A stretch of DNA of 23,894 nucleotides from a virus, in the IMG/VR virus record IMGVR_UViG_3300008050_000317, positions 1 through 23,894 of that record, one strand, 5' to 3'. Under the pieces are notes generated by a model. The model made no database searches. It worked only from the letters and a program-made list of their open reading frames with translations, and was not told the origin of the DNA. A program made the translations under genes and the position numbers. The stretch's first letter is position 1, and each line of letters begins with the position of its first letter. Shown here piece after piece: positions 7,685-15,300 of this stretch.

Positions 7685-8472
7685 AACCAATCCTCCAATT
7701 GTTTTTGATTTGTGTCAATCATAAATTCTGCACAATCCCAACCCATAGCATCAAATATAGGTTTTGCTTTTTTCATTATTGATGTAGTAGCATAATCCTT
7801 CCAATCTGGGGTAAATTTATCATCAAACTCTTTCATCTCTTTAACTGAAACAAAAGTTGCTTTTCTTTCTTTTCCATTAGGAAGTATTACAAATTGTGGC
7901 CCTTTAATATATTTACATTTAATATATAGAAAGGAATCATTTATTGGGTTATCAGGGTCAATGTGTTGATTATAATAACAAACTCCTGCCACCCCACCAG
8001 CAATTGATTTATAATTCTCTAATGAATTTTTTAACCTTCGTCTTTTAACTATTTTATCTAATCCAATTTTACCTGAATTGACTAAATTAAATTGCTCTTT
8101 ACAAAATTTAACTATATCGTATTTTGTTTTTTGTTCTACCCACATTCTTAATAAATCGCCTTGAAACTTTTTTCCTATTTGGTTTTCAGTAATTTTTTTC
8201 ATTGAAAACCCTGTTACAATAAATTCTTGTTCATCTAAGAATTCACCATCTTTCCAATTAATTAATCCAGCGTTTCTATTTTTCTTAATACCTACACCTA
8301 ATGACTCATAATATTTTTCAAATTCAAGAGTTACAGGGTGATTTTCTAAACCTAAAACATTAGGGAATGATTCTCTAACATGGTTATTTAATTCATTACA
8401 TACTATTTTAGCCTTCTCTATATTATCAATAGGCACATAAATAGAATCAGTATGAGCATAGACTACTTTCAT
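7681..8472 (-). CDS. polB: Family B DNA polymerase, C-terminal subunit (motif C and thumb)
   Basis: The 263-residue product starts MKVVYAHTDSIYV, which is family B motif C and continues into the rest of the palm and thumb. The large fragment at 8730-10358 ends just before this point, so the two join without a gap. Motif C reads Y-A-H-T-D-S where the usual sequence is Y-x-D-T-D-S: the main metal-binding Asp (D9) is kept and the first Asp is His (H7). The last eight residues, QKQLEDWL, fit a PCNA-interacting (PIP) box, and a PCNA gene lies 2.6 kb upstream. The start has GGTGATGATGA directly before ATG and overlaps the winged-helix gene by 4 nt. No intein residues are present. With the large subunit it should form one polymerase. 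Confidence 0.88.
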   Translation of the reverse strand: MKVVYAHTDSIYVPIDNIEKAKIVCNELNNHVRESFPNVLGLENHPVTLEFEKYYESLGVGIKKNRNAGLINWKDGEFLDEQEFIVTGFSMKKITENQIGKKFQGDLLRMWVEQKTKYDIVKFCKEQFNLVNSGKIGLDKIVKRRRLKNSLENYKSIAGGVAGVCYYNQHIDPDNPINDSFLYIKCKYIKGPQFVILPNGKERKATFVSVKEMKEFDDKFTPDWKDYATTSIMKKAKPIFDAMGWDCAEFMIDTNQKQLEDWL

Positions 8473-8729
8473 TCATCATCACCTATCCATCTCCAAATTT
8501 GATTTCCAGTACGATTATGTTGTCCTACTTTTTCAACTTGAGGGTGACAAGTTAAAACTGATGATAATCTATTATTAGAAATCTTTACTTTGGTTTTAGT
8601 TCCCCTTATAGTAATATGATTATTTATTTTTTCAGATAATTCTGCTGTTTTAAATTCTTCTAATTGGGAAGCATATTCTTTTATTCTTTTCCATATGTGT
8701 CCCTTTTTTTTTAATGCGTGTCCTGACAT
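8469..8729 (-). CDS. Winged-helix protein inserted between the two polymerase genes (86 aa)
   Basis: An 86-residue basic protein. After an N-terminal helix (HIWKRIKEYASQLEEF) it shows a helix-turn-helix and wing pattern: TAELSEKINN, then NNRLSSVLTCHPQVEKVG, then a Trp-rich strand (NQIWRWIGD). This is typical of small archaeal winged-helix DNA-binding proteins. It lies precisely between polymerase motif B and motif C gene segments. Its ATG abuts the stop of the large fragment (TAAATG), with GGAG just upstream, and its stop overlaps the start of the small fragment (ATGA). It does not look like an intein or a homing nuclease. It may be a third subunit, a DNA-binding factor, or the leftover of a mobile insertion that split the gene. 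Confidence 0.7.
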   Translation of the reverse strand: MSGHALKKKGHIWKRIKEYASQLEEFKTAELSEKINNHITIRGTKTKVKISNNRLSSVLTCHPQVEKVGQHNRTGNQIWRWIGDDE

Positions 8730-10358
8730 TTACTCCATCTCCTGTACTTTGAATGCTGCGGTTCTAATTGCTTCTCTAGCACTTGCTGTAATTGAAGCGG
8801 CTAATTGAACATCAGACCAACCAAAACCTTGTTTAGCAATTACACCATAAAAGGAAGCCATTAGTCTTTTTGCAGCCATTTGATTATTAAACCATTTAGT
8901 ATATTCTTTTTTATTACCATCGGCTTTGGCTTTTTTCATTTTTCTCTTATATTCATCTCTTAAAGTTTTTAGTTCTAAAACAGAACGGGGTAATAATCCT
9001 AACTTATCCGTTTTATAATAAACCATTTTCTTTTCATCAGTTATACTGAAATCTCTCGGTGTTGCTAGATTACAAGCAAATTCAGTTGGTTTTGCACTTT
9101 TAGTTTCAAATGATATGTTTCTTGATAACATCATAGATGGGTATAGTCCAGCGAAGTCAAACGCCGCCACCCCTATATGTAATCCATTAGTTTTATTTTG
9201 CAGGGGATTATAAATCATAGCACCTTCATATTTCTCTTTAATCATACTTTTATCCCCTGTTGGTGCAATCCAATTAGCGTTACGCATGAAGTATATAGTT
9301 GCCATATTAGTAACATAAAAACAAGCATCAAAAGGTGCGTTTAGAAGGCTTTGTAGGGCTAAAATACCATCAGAAAGACCCATCTCATCATCTAATCTCT
9401 TAATCAAATCAACATCAATAAGGGCATACTCAAGGTATGTTTCCCTATCTTCTAACCATCCTCTTCTGAAAAACTCATTTTTATCGGGGAATTTTTCTGA
9501 TACTAATTTCTTTTGCCCTAATACTAGTTCAGATACATAGTCAAGTGCCAATGAAGGTAAAGTGCCTCTTTGTGAATCAGTCCATTGACGCTCAAAAGCC
9601 ACATTTAAATCAAGGGTTATACGCCCCCGTATAGGTTGCTCAATTTGAGAATAATTATGAATATACTTGCTTACTTTACCAAATGAACAACCCTTTACAT
9701 CATTATAGGGTGATAACCCTCTTGGGTCTATATCATTATAGTCTAACCTTTCAATCAATTTAGGTAAATCAGCAAATGACCCGAACCATGAAATTAACAT
9801 ATCGGGGTCTTGAGTTTGAATTAAATTAATAAATTGTTCTAACATTTCCTTTTCAGAACTTTCATTTGGTAACCAAGTTAATGTTGTGAATTTTTCTGTA
9901 TAGTTATCATATACTACAATAGCAGTAATAGCATCACCGTGTTCTGGGTCTTTATTAATCCATTCCATATCCCAATACCATTTCCTAAGATTAGTATTAG
10001 TTACTTCATTAACATTATCAATACAATATCTATAATGAAAAGGAACATCACCTTCATAAGTATTGCGCCACATTTTTCTTGCAGTTTTAACATCACCTGC
10101 TTTTAAAACCTTTACTTTCTTTAGTAGTGTACCTTGTAAACTTCTCCAATCTCCTGTTTCATATTTAAACGGGTATGTTAATTTAACTCTTTTACCGCCA
10201 ATACTTGTTGATATAGTATATGAATTGTACTCAGTTTCTAAATTATTTATGAAGAAATATGGTTCAAAATCTTCTATTGTTTTCTCTTGACGGACTTTAT
10301 TTTCATCTCGCCAACGGAGATTAATTGCTCGGTTTGCGTCTGTGTAACATATAATCAT
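8730..10358 (-). CDS. polB: Family B DNA polymerase, N-terminal subunit (exonuclease, motifs A and B)
   Basis: The 542-residue fragment contains the 3'-5' exonuclease and the fingers/palm start. ExoI is YWDMEW (D130, E132), ExoII lies near WFGSFADLPK (D197) and ExoIII is YALID (Y311, D315). Motif A is DFAGLYPS (401-408). Motif B is KRLMASFYG (497-505), where the usual Asn of KxxxNSxYG is Ala. The frame ends FKVQEME at residue 542, immediately before motif C, which is in another gene. Together the two fragments give about 805 residues, a normal archaeal PolB length. The ATG at 10358 is chosen because it sits one base after the upstream stop with GGTGG nearby; earlier in-frame ATGs exist at 10367 and 10391. 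This is the viral replicase. Confidence 0.88.
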   Translation of the reverse strand: MIICYTDANRAINLRWRDENKVRQEKTIEDFEPYFFINNLETEYNSYTISTSIGGKRVKLTYPFKYETGDWRSLQGTLLKKVKVLKAGDVKTARKMWRNTYEGDVPFHYRYCIDNVNEVTNTNLRKWYWDMEWINKDPEHGDAITAIVVYDNYTEKFTTLTWLPNESSEKEMLEQFINLIQTQDPDMLISWFGSFADLPKLIERLDYNDIDPRGLSPYNDVKGCSFGKVSKYIHNYSQIEQPIRGRITLDLNVAFERQWTDSQRGTLPSLALDYVSELVLGQKKLVSEKFPDKNEFFRRGWLEDRETYLEYALIDVDLIKRLDDEMGLSDGILALQSLLNAPFDACFYVTNMATIYFMRNANWIAPTGDKSMIKEKYEGAMIYNPLQNKTNGLHIGVAAFDFAGLYPSMMLSRNISFETKSAKPTEFACNLATPRDFSITDEKKMVYYKTDKLGLLPRSVLELKTLRDEYKRKMKKAKADGNKKEYTKWFNNQMAAKRLMASFYGVIAKQGFGWSDVQLAASITASAREAIRTAAFKVQEME

Positions 10359-10359
10359 A

Positions 10360-10608
10360 TCAACCATCCACCCATTTACCTGTCTTTCCATCTAATCTTT
10401 GCAATACACCCCAAAGGATTCTTTCATGCGCTCCATTATCAAACGCAACCCAAACAAATTGATTTGGATTTTTACCCTCAATAGGTGATTCTTGAACCCA
10501 TAACTTAGGATTAGTATAACCTGTTGATTCTTTCTTTAATCTAGTGTCCAATTGTTTCATTGAAAATCTCAATCTAACTCTTTCTATATATTCTCTATTT
10601 ACTTTCAT
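10360..10608 (-). CDS. Small protein of unknown function (82 aa)
   Basis: No family is recognised. The first ~30 residues are basic and helical (REYIERVRLRFSMKQLDTRL); the rest is a Trp-rich alpha/beta mix (KLWVQES, FVWVAF, ERILWGVLQRL). The ATG follows directly after the stop of the endonuclease VII-like gene (TAAATG), and its own stop is one base before the polymerase ATG. That packing places it in the replication train and argues that it is expressed. It may be a polymerase accessory protein, but nothing in the sequence shows it. Confidence 0.55.
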   Translation of the reverse strand: MKVNREYIERVRLRFSMKQLDTRLKKESTGYTNPKLWVQESPIEGKNPNQFVWVAFDNGAHERILWGVLQRLDGKTGKWVDG

Positions 10609-11049
10609 TTATTTCACCATTAAATATTTTATTGCGCCTTTTAAATTATTTATATTATCTTTAAAATAACCTAATGCTCTATTACAATTAGAACATAGTA
10701 GCCCTCTAACTTTTCCTGTCTTATGGCAATGGTCTACATTTAATATTTTTGTTAATTCGTTTTCATTAATTTTACAAATTAAACACTCATTATTTTGTTC
10801 CCTTTTTAAAGTCATATAATCATCATAAGTAATACCATATTTGTATATTAATTTTCTATTCCTATCTACTTTACCACCATTTTGTTTATAGCGATTCCTA
10901 TTTCTAGCATTTTTTCTTTTCTTATTACGACCAACCTCAATACATTTTAGGTTACCACAATATATTTTAAAATGCTGTCCACCTCGTTTCTTATTATTAA
11001 TAGTAAATAATTTCTTACACTTATTATTAGCACAAATTTTATACTTCAT
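10609..11049 (-). CDS. Endonuclease VII-like HNH nuclease (zinc-binding)
   Basis: The C-terminal half has the recombination endonuclease VII signature: YDDYMTLKREQNNECLIC, then NVDHCHKTGKVRGLLC, then SNCNRALGYF. This includes the HNH-type DHCHxTG core and two CxxC knuckles for structural zinc (C-L-I-C and C-S-N-C). The N-terminal half is a second Cys-rich piece (CANNKCKKLF, later YCGNLKC) followed by a very basic stretch. At 146 residues it is close to phage T4 endonuclease VII. Members resolve Holliday junctions and branched DNA before packaging; others are mobile homing-type nucleases. It lies two genes upstream of the split polymerase, which makes a homing origin worth considering. Start and stop abut the neighbouring genes. 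Confidence 0.85.
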   Translation of the reverse strand: MKYKICANNKCKKLFTINNKKRGGQHFKIYCGNLKCIEVGRNKKRKNARNRNRYKQNGGKVDRNRKLIYKYGITYDDYMTLKREQNNECLICKINENELTKILNVDHCHKTGKVRGLLCSNCNRALGYFKDNINNLKGAIKYLMVK

Positions 11050-11838
11050 TTATTCCACCACCACATAAGGTGCTCTTACAATAGTAATTAAACCACTAAC
11101 TAATAGTATTAAATTGTCTGTATTAAAATATACATTAAAACTACCGTCATTTAACGCTTTATGAATTGGCCCTGTAAAGGTAACACTCGCTTCACCAATT
11201 GTAGTTATTCCTTCAATTCTTTCAGCATAATGTTCATTACCCATTGATGACATTATACTTAACCCATGATTTGAATGAGCAAAAGTATAGACACCATGAC
11301 CAACAGATTCACAACTATTCATTATTTTTCTAAGTCTTTTACCTTCTATTTGAAATCCACTCTCTATCATAAATTGAGAAGTTGTGCCTTCATTCCCCCA
11401 TGAAATAGGTACTAAATCATTTGAATACGGTATATTATTTGTAGTGCTAAATAATCTTGATAAGGCCAAATCGTTTGGGTGTAATATACTAACAGGTATT
11501 GTCGCTGATTGTGGCTCAGAAGAAATAACACATAATTCTTCTATATTAAGTGTTATTCTCCCAGACATAGTTTTCAAATATTTCATCAGTTTTGGTATTT
11601 CTAACACAACTGATTCTTCATCTTCTTCAATAATGCTTGGAGCATAATAACAAACAAAAGTTTGATTATCACCATTCATGAAAAAATACCCTGTTCTCCA
11701 ACTATCCCTAACAGGTACAATTTTTACATACTCTCCTAGTGAGTCAGATTTTAATGACCCACTAGAAAAGTACTTTCCTTTTAATTCTACTGATTCCAAT
11801 ATCTCTATAAAAAATTCTTTATCAAAACTCAATTCCAT
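11050..11838 (-). CDS. pcn: PCNA-like sliding clamp
   Basis: About 262 residues, near the usual 245-260 of archaeal PCNA. The architecture is two similar alpha-beta domains: an N-terminal half with ELCVISSEP and IPVSIL-type strands, and a C-terminal half with YTFAHSNHGLSIMSSMGNEHYAERI, the counterpart of the PCNA segment where a helix is followed by D-x-x-G-I. The C-terminus ends in alternating hydrophobic strands (LILLVSGLITIVRAPYVVV), a normal PCNA finish. The sequence is divergent, so the call also leans on neighbours: polymerase with a PIP-like tail downstream and RFC small subunit upstream. The ATG at 11838 follows GGGTG and overlaps the stop of the membrane microprotein (TAATG). Confidence 0.75.
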   Translation of the reverse strand: MELSFDKEFFIEILESVELKGKYFSSGSLKSDSLGEYVKIVPVRDSWRTGYFFMNGDNQTFVCYYAPSIIEEDEESVVLEIPKLMKYLKTMSGRITLNIEELCVISSEPQSATIPVSILHPNDLALSRLFSTTNNIPYSNDLVPISWGNEGTTSQFMIESGFQIEGKRLRKIMNSCESVGHGVYTFAHSNHGLSIMSSMGNEHYAERIEGITTIGEASVTFTGPIHKALNDGSFNVYFNTDNLILLVSGLITIVRAPYVVVE

Positions 11839-11984
11839 TATAACACCCAAGTATAAAATCCATATATTAATCCAGTACTAAAACCAATTACCATTCCTAT
11901 AAAAAAAGAATATACTTTTTCTTTTCTAACAGCATGGACAATTGTTACAGTAGATGAAGGTCTATTTTTATCTTCAATCATCAT
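11838..11984 (-). CDS. Single-pass membrane microprotein (48 aa)
   Basis: A 48-codon frame with an N-terminal basic section (residues 1-23, ending VRKEKV) and a hydrophobic helix at about 24-47 that contains small residues (FFIGMVIGFSTGLIYGF). The positive-inside rule puts the N-terminus in the cytoplasm. It overlaps the RadA-like gene by ATGA at its start and the clamp gene by TAATG at its end, so it is tightly coupled inside the replication train. No family is recognised. It could tether replication proteins to the membrane, but that is speculation. Confidence 0.65.
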   Translation of the reverse strand: MMIEDKNRPSSTVTIVHAVRKEKVYSFFIGMVIGFSTGLIYGFYTWVL

Positions 11985-12826
11985 AATTCACCATCCTGTA
12001 TTTCTGTTATTGACTTCCAATCAACTTCACCATTAGAGATAGTTAAAAAGTTCCAAGTTTTACCAACTAATTTTGTTTGAGTTTTACTATCTTGTAAAGT
12101 AGCAAAATAACTACTTTTATTAGTAATAGTTTGTCTATTAACCTTAACAACTTGATTCATTTTATCCATTGTAGTTTCCCTTAAATTAGGTATTCTTCCA
12201 ACAGGATTAGGATTATTTACACCCTCATACACATCTTTCATATGAGTAATAAAGAATCTATCACACTCTAAACCATCAGTAATTTTTTCTACTAAATCCT
12301 CATATTTTTTATTCCTTTGGCCCCAAAGAATAGGTAAAAATTTTGCTTGTGTACTTCTTTTATCATCAGTCATAACCATAAAACATAACCTCAACCATTT
12401 ATCAACTCCATCAAAAACAAACTTTACAGTTTGCCCTTCAGCAATATAATCTTTAGCCCTAGAAATAAAGGCTTCTGCTAATTTTTCAGTTTCAGATAAA
12501 ATCGCAAACCCTTCATCATCTCTAACAATAGGATTTAATATTTCAATATTAGGGTCTGATTGCCAATTCGTTCTCCAAGTTGATTCCGAACCGTTATCAA
12601 AATCTAATACCATTATTTTAGCATTATTTTCTATTTCTTTTTCTGTTCTAGAATCCAAACAAATTCCACTTTTACCAACCTTTGCTTCACCAAAAATTAA
12701 GGTGCATAGGTTTGCTCTATGTTTTGCTTGAAGTTTTTTAATTCTTTCATCAACTTGTTTCTTTGCTAATTCTAATGCAGTTTCTTTAGTTACCGCTTTT
12801 CCTTCTGTCATATTTGTCCAACTCAT
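11981..12826 (-). CDS. RadA/Sak4-like recombination ATPase
   Basis: A 281-residue P-loop protein. Walker A is GEAKVGKS (46-53) and Walker B is KFVFDG (D139), with an acidic strand (IMVLDFDNGSESTW) between them in the place RecA-fold ATPases use for nucleotide-dependent switching. Downstream is a conserved-looking FFITHMKDVYEG segment that matches the strand before the loop contacting DNA. The protein lacks the N-terminal HhH domain of cellular RadA, and its size matches phage Sak4-type single-strand annealing or recombination proteins. It probably loads on ssDNA and drives homologous recombination with the SSB-like protein encoded just upstream. Start and stop overlap neighbours by 4 nt; its ATG is preceded by GGAGATGAAGAAGA. 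Confidence 0.72.
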   Translation of the reverse strand: MSWTNMTEGKAVTKETALELAKKQVDERIKKLQAKHRANLCTLIFGEAKVGKSGICLDSRTEKEIENNAKIMVLDFDNGSESTWRTNWQSDPNIEILNPIVRDDEGFAILSETEKLAEAFISRAKDYIAEGQTVKFVFDGVDKWLRLCFMVMTDDKRSTQAKFLPILWGQRNKKYEDLVEKITDGLECDRFFITHMKDVYEGVNNPNPVGRIPNLRETTMDKMNQVVKVNRQTITNKSSYFATLQDSKTQTKLVGKTWNFLTISNGEVDWKSITEIQDGEL

Positions 12827-13056
12827 TCTTCTTCATCTCCTTTTAAATAATTTCTTAATGCATCTTTGCATTGTTCTAATTGTGTTTCGTACACTTTTCT
12901 TGTAAATTTTTTTCCACTTTTCATATGAAAAACAATAGAATATAAACTATTGCTATTAAAATCCGTATTTGATAATTCCTCAGTCACATCACGCCATTCA
13001 ATACTTTCTATATTTTTAGTAGTTATAATTAAATTATGTAATCGTATAAATTCCAT
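12823..13056 (-). CDS. Small protein of unknown function, first gene of second train (77 aa)
   Basis: The 77-residue product has an N-terminal beta region (FIRLHNLIITTKNIESIEW), a strand pair (LYSIVFHMKSGKKFTRKV) and a C-terminal helix ending in an acidic tail (KGDEEE). This resembles the general shape of small PH-like or Sm-like beta folds, but no family is recognised. It is the promoter-proximal gene of the left-hand minus train, with a candidate TATA box about 45 bases upstream and GGTGAT before the ATG. Its last codons also form the ribosome-binding site of the RadA-like gene. Confidence 0.6.
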   Translation of the reverse strand: MEFIRLHNLIITTKNIESIEWRDVTEELSNTDFNSNSLYSIVFHMKSGKKFTRKVYETQLEQCKDALRNYLKGDEEE

Positions 13057-13095
13057 AATATATCACCATCATATTAGATTTATGGGAAACAGGTT

Positions 13096-13104
13096 CATAT
13101 AAAG
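13096..13104 (-). promoter_or_regulatory. Candidate archaeal TATA box for the second minus-strand train
   Basis: On the minus strand 13104-13096 reads CTTTATATG, close to the archaeal TATA consensus, with AGATAGTAT just upstream as a weak possible BRE. The predicted start, about 25 bases downstream, would fall near 13075, leaving a ~20-base leader that still contains the GGTGAT ribosome-binding site before the ATG at 13056. It lies in the only intergenic gap over 20 bases within the minus-strand block (13057-13176). Confidence 0.5.
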
Positions 13105-13176
13105 ATACTATCTCCTTTTAGCCCCCACCAAAATTTTCCTGTTATTACTGGATAAACCCACAAAATCTAATTAGTC

Positions 13177-14397
13177 TTAGAACCAACCTTCATATTGTTC
13201 TCCAGAATCAGTAAATGACACAGGAGAGCCACGCCTTTCAAGGGCAATTATTCCAAAAGTGTTAATACTACATTGTCTTAGTTCTTGTGTTTCTTGATTC
13301 CTACTTTGATTAGAACGCCCTACAATTAATACATGACTACCAATACCAAAATCAATGTCAAGATGTGGCGGAATCCAACAAGTTGTTGAAGCATAACCAT
13401 CAGAATCATAATCAAAATCAGCATTAATATCTGAAAGCATCAATGTCCTATTACCGTTAGAATTAGGGTTCATATTCATATTAATTACATTTCCATCAGT
13501 AACTACTACTCTAGTTTTTGTTGGATTATTTGCTACTGAATTGTGGTAGTTTTCAAGATTTACAAGAGAAGTAACATTACTCTTCATATGTTCAGCAATT
13601 AAATCTGGCAACGATGGTGTTTCTTTTGGTGTAGGTAGTTCTGAATTATAAACTACTGTTTCTAATGTTGTTTGAACAGGATAACCCTCATTCTTTTCTG
13701 CTGACCAAATTAAATCTATATTCAAAAATTGACCTGCATTAACTGACCAATCTTGAGCATTAGAATCTTTTGCCATAATACGCCAATATTGAATATTACC
13801 GTCACCGGCCTCACCAATAAAATGAATTGTTCTTCGCCAATTTGATAACGCTCTAGGATAACCATAAGTTTTACTTTGCTTTCCATCCCATCCTTCTTTA
13901 CGGTCATCTAAAGGAATAATAAATCTCCCTTCTAATTCCATTACAGATTCTGGTAAATCCTTATCCCAATTACGCTCTTTTAATTCGTTGTTTAGAATTT
14001 GGCTAATTTTATAACCACCTTCATCTAAAGCGTCAGCATAAGCAAACTTGCCAGCATTAAAGGCTAAGTTTCTATCTCTAAGATATTCCGCCTTCAATTG
14101 GTTGCGGTTATAATCTTCAAAATCTCTAGCCTCTTCAACTGCAACTACTACACCAAAACCGGTCTTTACTAAACTATTACCTTTACCTGTTTTTGGTGTA
14201 TCTCCACTTGCTTGAACTCTTTTCATTCCAGAAAACCATTGTCTAAACATTGATAATCCCAAATTAACTTCTATCTCGTTAGTTTGGTCTAATCCATTGT
14301 CATTAACAATAGCCCCCCATTTCTTTTCTACTTCTTCCACAGGCATTCCTAAGATTTGCGCTGCTTTTCTTATTTCATTTTCTATTTTTTCATTCAT
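13177..14397 (-). CDS. RPA/SSB-like single-stranded DNA-binding protein (406 aa)
   Basis: The N-terminus (AAQILGMPVEEVEKKW) matches the helical start common in archaeal RPA proteins. The last third has an OB-fold-like strand series (LMLSDINADFDYD, WIPPHLDI, SHVLIVGRS, INTFGIIAL). The middle (about 75-240) is alpha/beta with many aromatic residues. The final residues DSGEQYEGWF are acidic and end in Trp-Phe, like the C-terminal tip that bacterial and phage SSBs use to recruit partners. The start has GGGGAC upstream and lies 15 bases after the RFC stop. The next gene is separated by the 120-base gap, so this ends the upstream train. The assignment is from pattern and context rather than a decisive motif. 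Confidence 0.55.
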   Translation of the reverse strand: MNEKIENEIRKAAQILGMPVEEVEKKWGAIVNDNGLDQTNEIEVNLGLSMFRQWFSGMKRVQASGDTPKTGKGNSLVKTGFGVVVAVEEARDFEDYNRNQLKAEYLRDRNLAFNAGKFAYADALDEGGYKISQILNNELKERNWDKDLPESVMELEGRFIIPLDDRKEGWDGKQSKTYGYPRALSNWRRTIHFIGEAGDGNIQYWRIMAKDSNAQDWSVNAGQFLNIDLIWSAEKNEGYPVQTTLETVVYNSELPTPKETPSLPDLIAEHMKSNVTSLVNLENYHNSVANNPTKTRVVVTDGNVINMNMNPNSNGNRTLMLSDINADFDYDSDGYASTTCWIPPHLDIDFGIGSHVLIVGRSNQSRNQETQELRQCSINTFGIIALERRGSPVSFTDSGEQYEGWF

Positions 14398-14412
14398 TTT
14401 TTCTTGTCCCCT

Positions 14413-15300
14413 TTATTTCATTTGTGTAGCCAACCATGATATTATTATTTTTGGTGTCATGGTGCTACTTCTATATTCTGTTTCCCCTATAATTCTTAAA
14501 TACTTATATTTTATTTCTCTATCCATTCTGCTTTCTAAAATCACATCATGTAGGCCATTACATATGTCCTTTGTTGATATTCCTTTGGAAAGTAATTTGT
14601 GTAATTTATCTAATACGCACATATTATTAATTGAATCAATCATTATTTCTTCAAACATTGGGTCTATTATTTCAATTATAGAATCAAAACCCGCTTGCAT
14701 TTGTGTTATTGCTTTTCTTAAATCCCCATTAAAAGCATATGCTTGATTCATCCAAATTGTTGTTGGGATTTCTTCTCCTTTTTCTATTTTTAGTATTCTA
14801 TTAAGAGCCATAAATATATGTTTATCATCCAATTTACTAAATTGATAAGTTGCACACCTAGATTGTATTGGTGCTATTATTTTTGAGTTATCATTACAAG
14901 TAATAATAAACCTTATGTTGTTTGAATATTTTTCCATTATTCTTTTTAGTGCGTTTTGAGCATCTTTAGTCATACCATCCATTTCGTCTAATAAACATAT
15001 TTTAAATGGACAATTTCCTAATTTAACTGTTGAAGCAAAATCCTTTATTCTAGTTCTAACAGTTTCTAATTTTCTATCATCACTAGCATTTAATTCTAAA
15101 AAATTTAATACATAATCATCTTTTAAAATCTCATTAGCCAATGCTATACTTGCACTAGTTTTACCTGTACCCTGTTGACCGTATAATATAAGATTAGGAA
15201 TGTCATTAATTAATAACCAATTATTTGCGTCTTTAATAAAGTTCTCTTGCCCTATAATTTCATTTATTTTTTTTGGTCTATATTTTTCAGTCCACAACAT
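14413..15300 (-). CDS. rfcS: Replication factor C small subunit (clamp loader)
   Basis: Very clear family match: WTEKYRPKKINEIIGQE at the N-terminus, Walker A YGQQGTGKTS (40-49), ELNASDDR (69-76), Walker B LLDEMDGM (103-110, the DExx box), sensor 1 FIITCNDNSKI and the SRC motif QSRCATYQF (146-154). It is 295 residues against ~320 for cellular RFCS, with a shortened C-terminal collar. No RFC large subunit is visible in the window, so the virus may use a homomeric loader, recruit the host RFCL, or encode it elsewhere. It would load the viral PCNA. The ATG overlaps the upstream winged-helix gene by 14 bases. Confidence 0.95.
   Translation of the reverse strand: MLWTEKYRPKKINEIIGQENFIKDANNWLLINDIPNLILYGQQGTGKTSASIALANEILKDDYVLNFLELNASDDRKLETVRTRIKDFASTVKLGNCPFKICLLDEMDGMTKDAQNALKRIMEKYSNNIRFIITCNDNSKIIAPIQSRCATYQFSKLDDKHIFMALNRILKIEKGEEIPTTIWMNQAYAFNGDLRKAITQMQAGFDSIIEIIDPMFEEIMIDSINNMCVLDKLHKLLSKGISTKDICNGLHDVILESRMDREIKYKYLRIIGETEYRSSTMTPKIIISWLATQMK

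Noticed and set aside
8469-8729. Intein or homing endonuclease splitting the polymerase
   Set aside because: No intein start Cys/Ser block, no terminal His-Asn, no LAGLIDADG or HNH motif, and the genes have their own starts and ribosome-binding sites.
13722-13907. 61-codon minus-strand frame within the SSB-like gene
   Set aside because: It is wholly inside a longer, better-supported gene in another frame.
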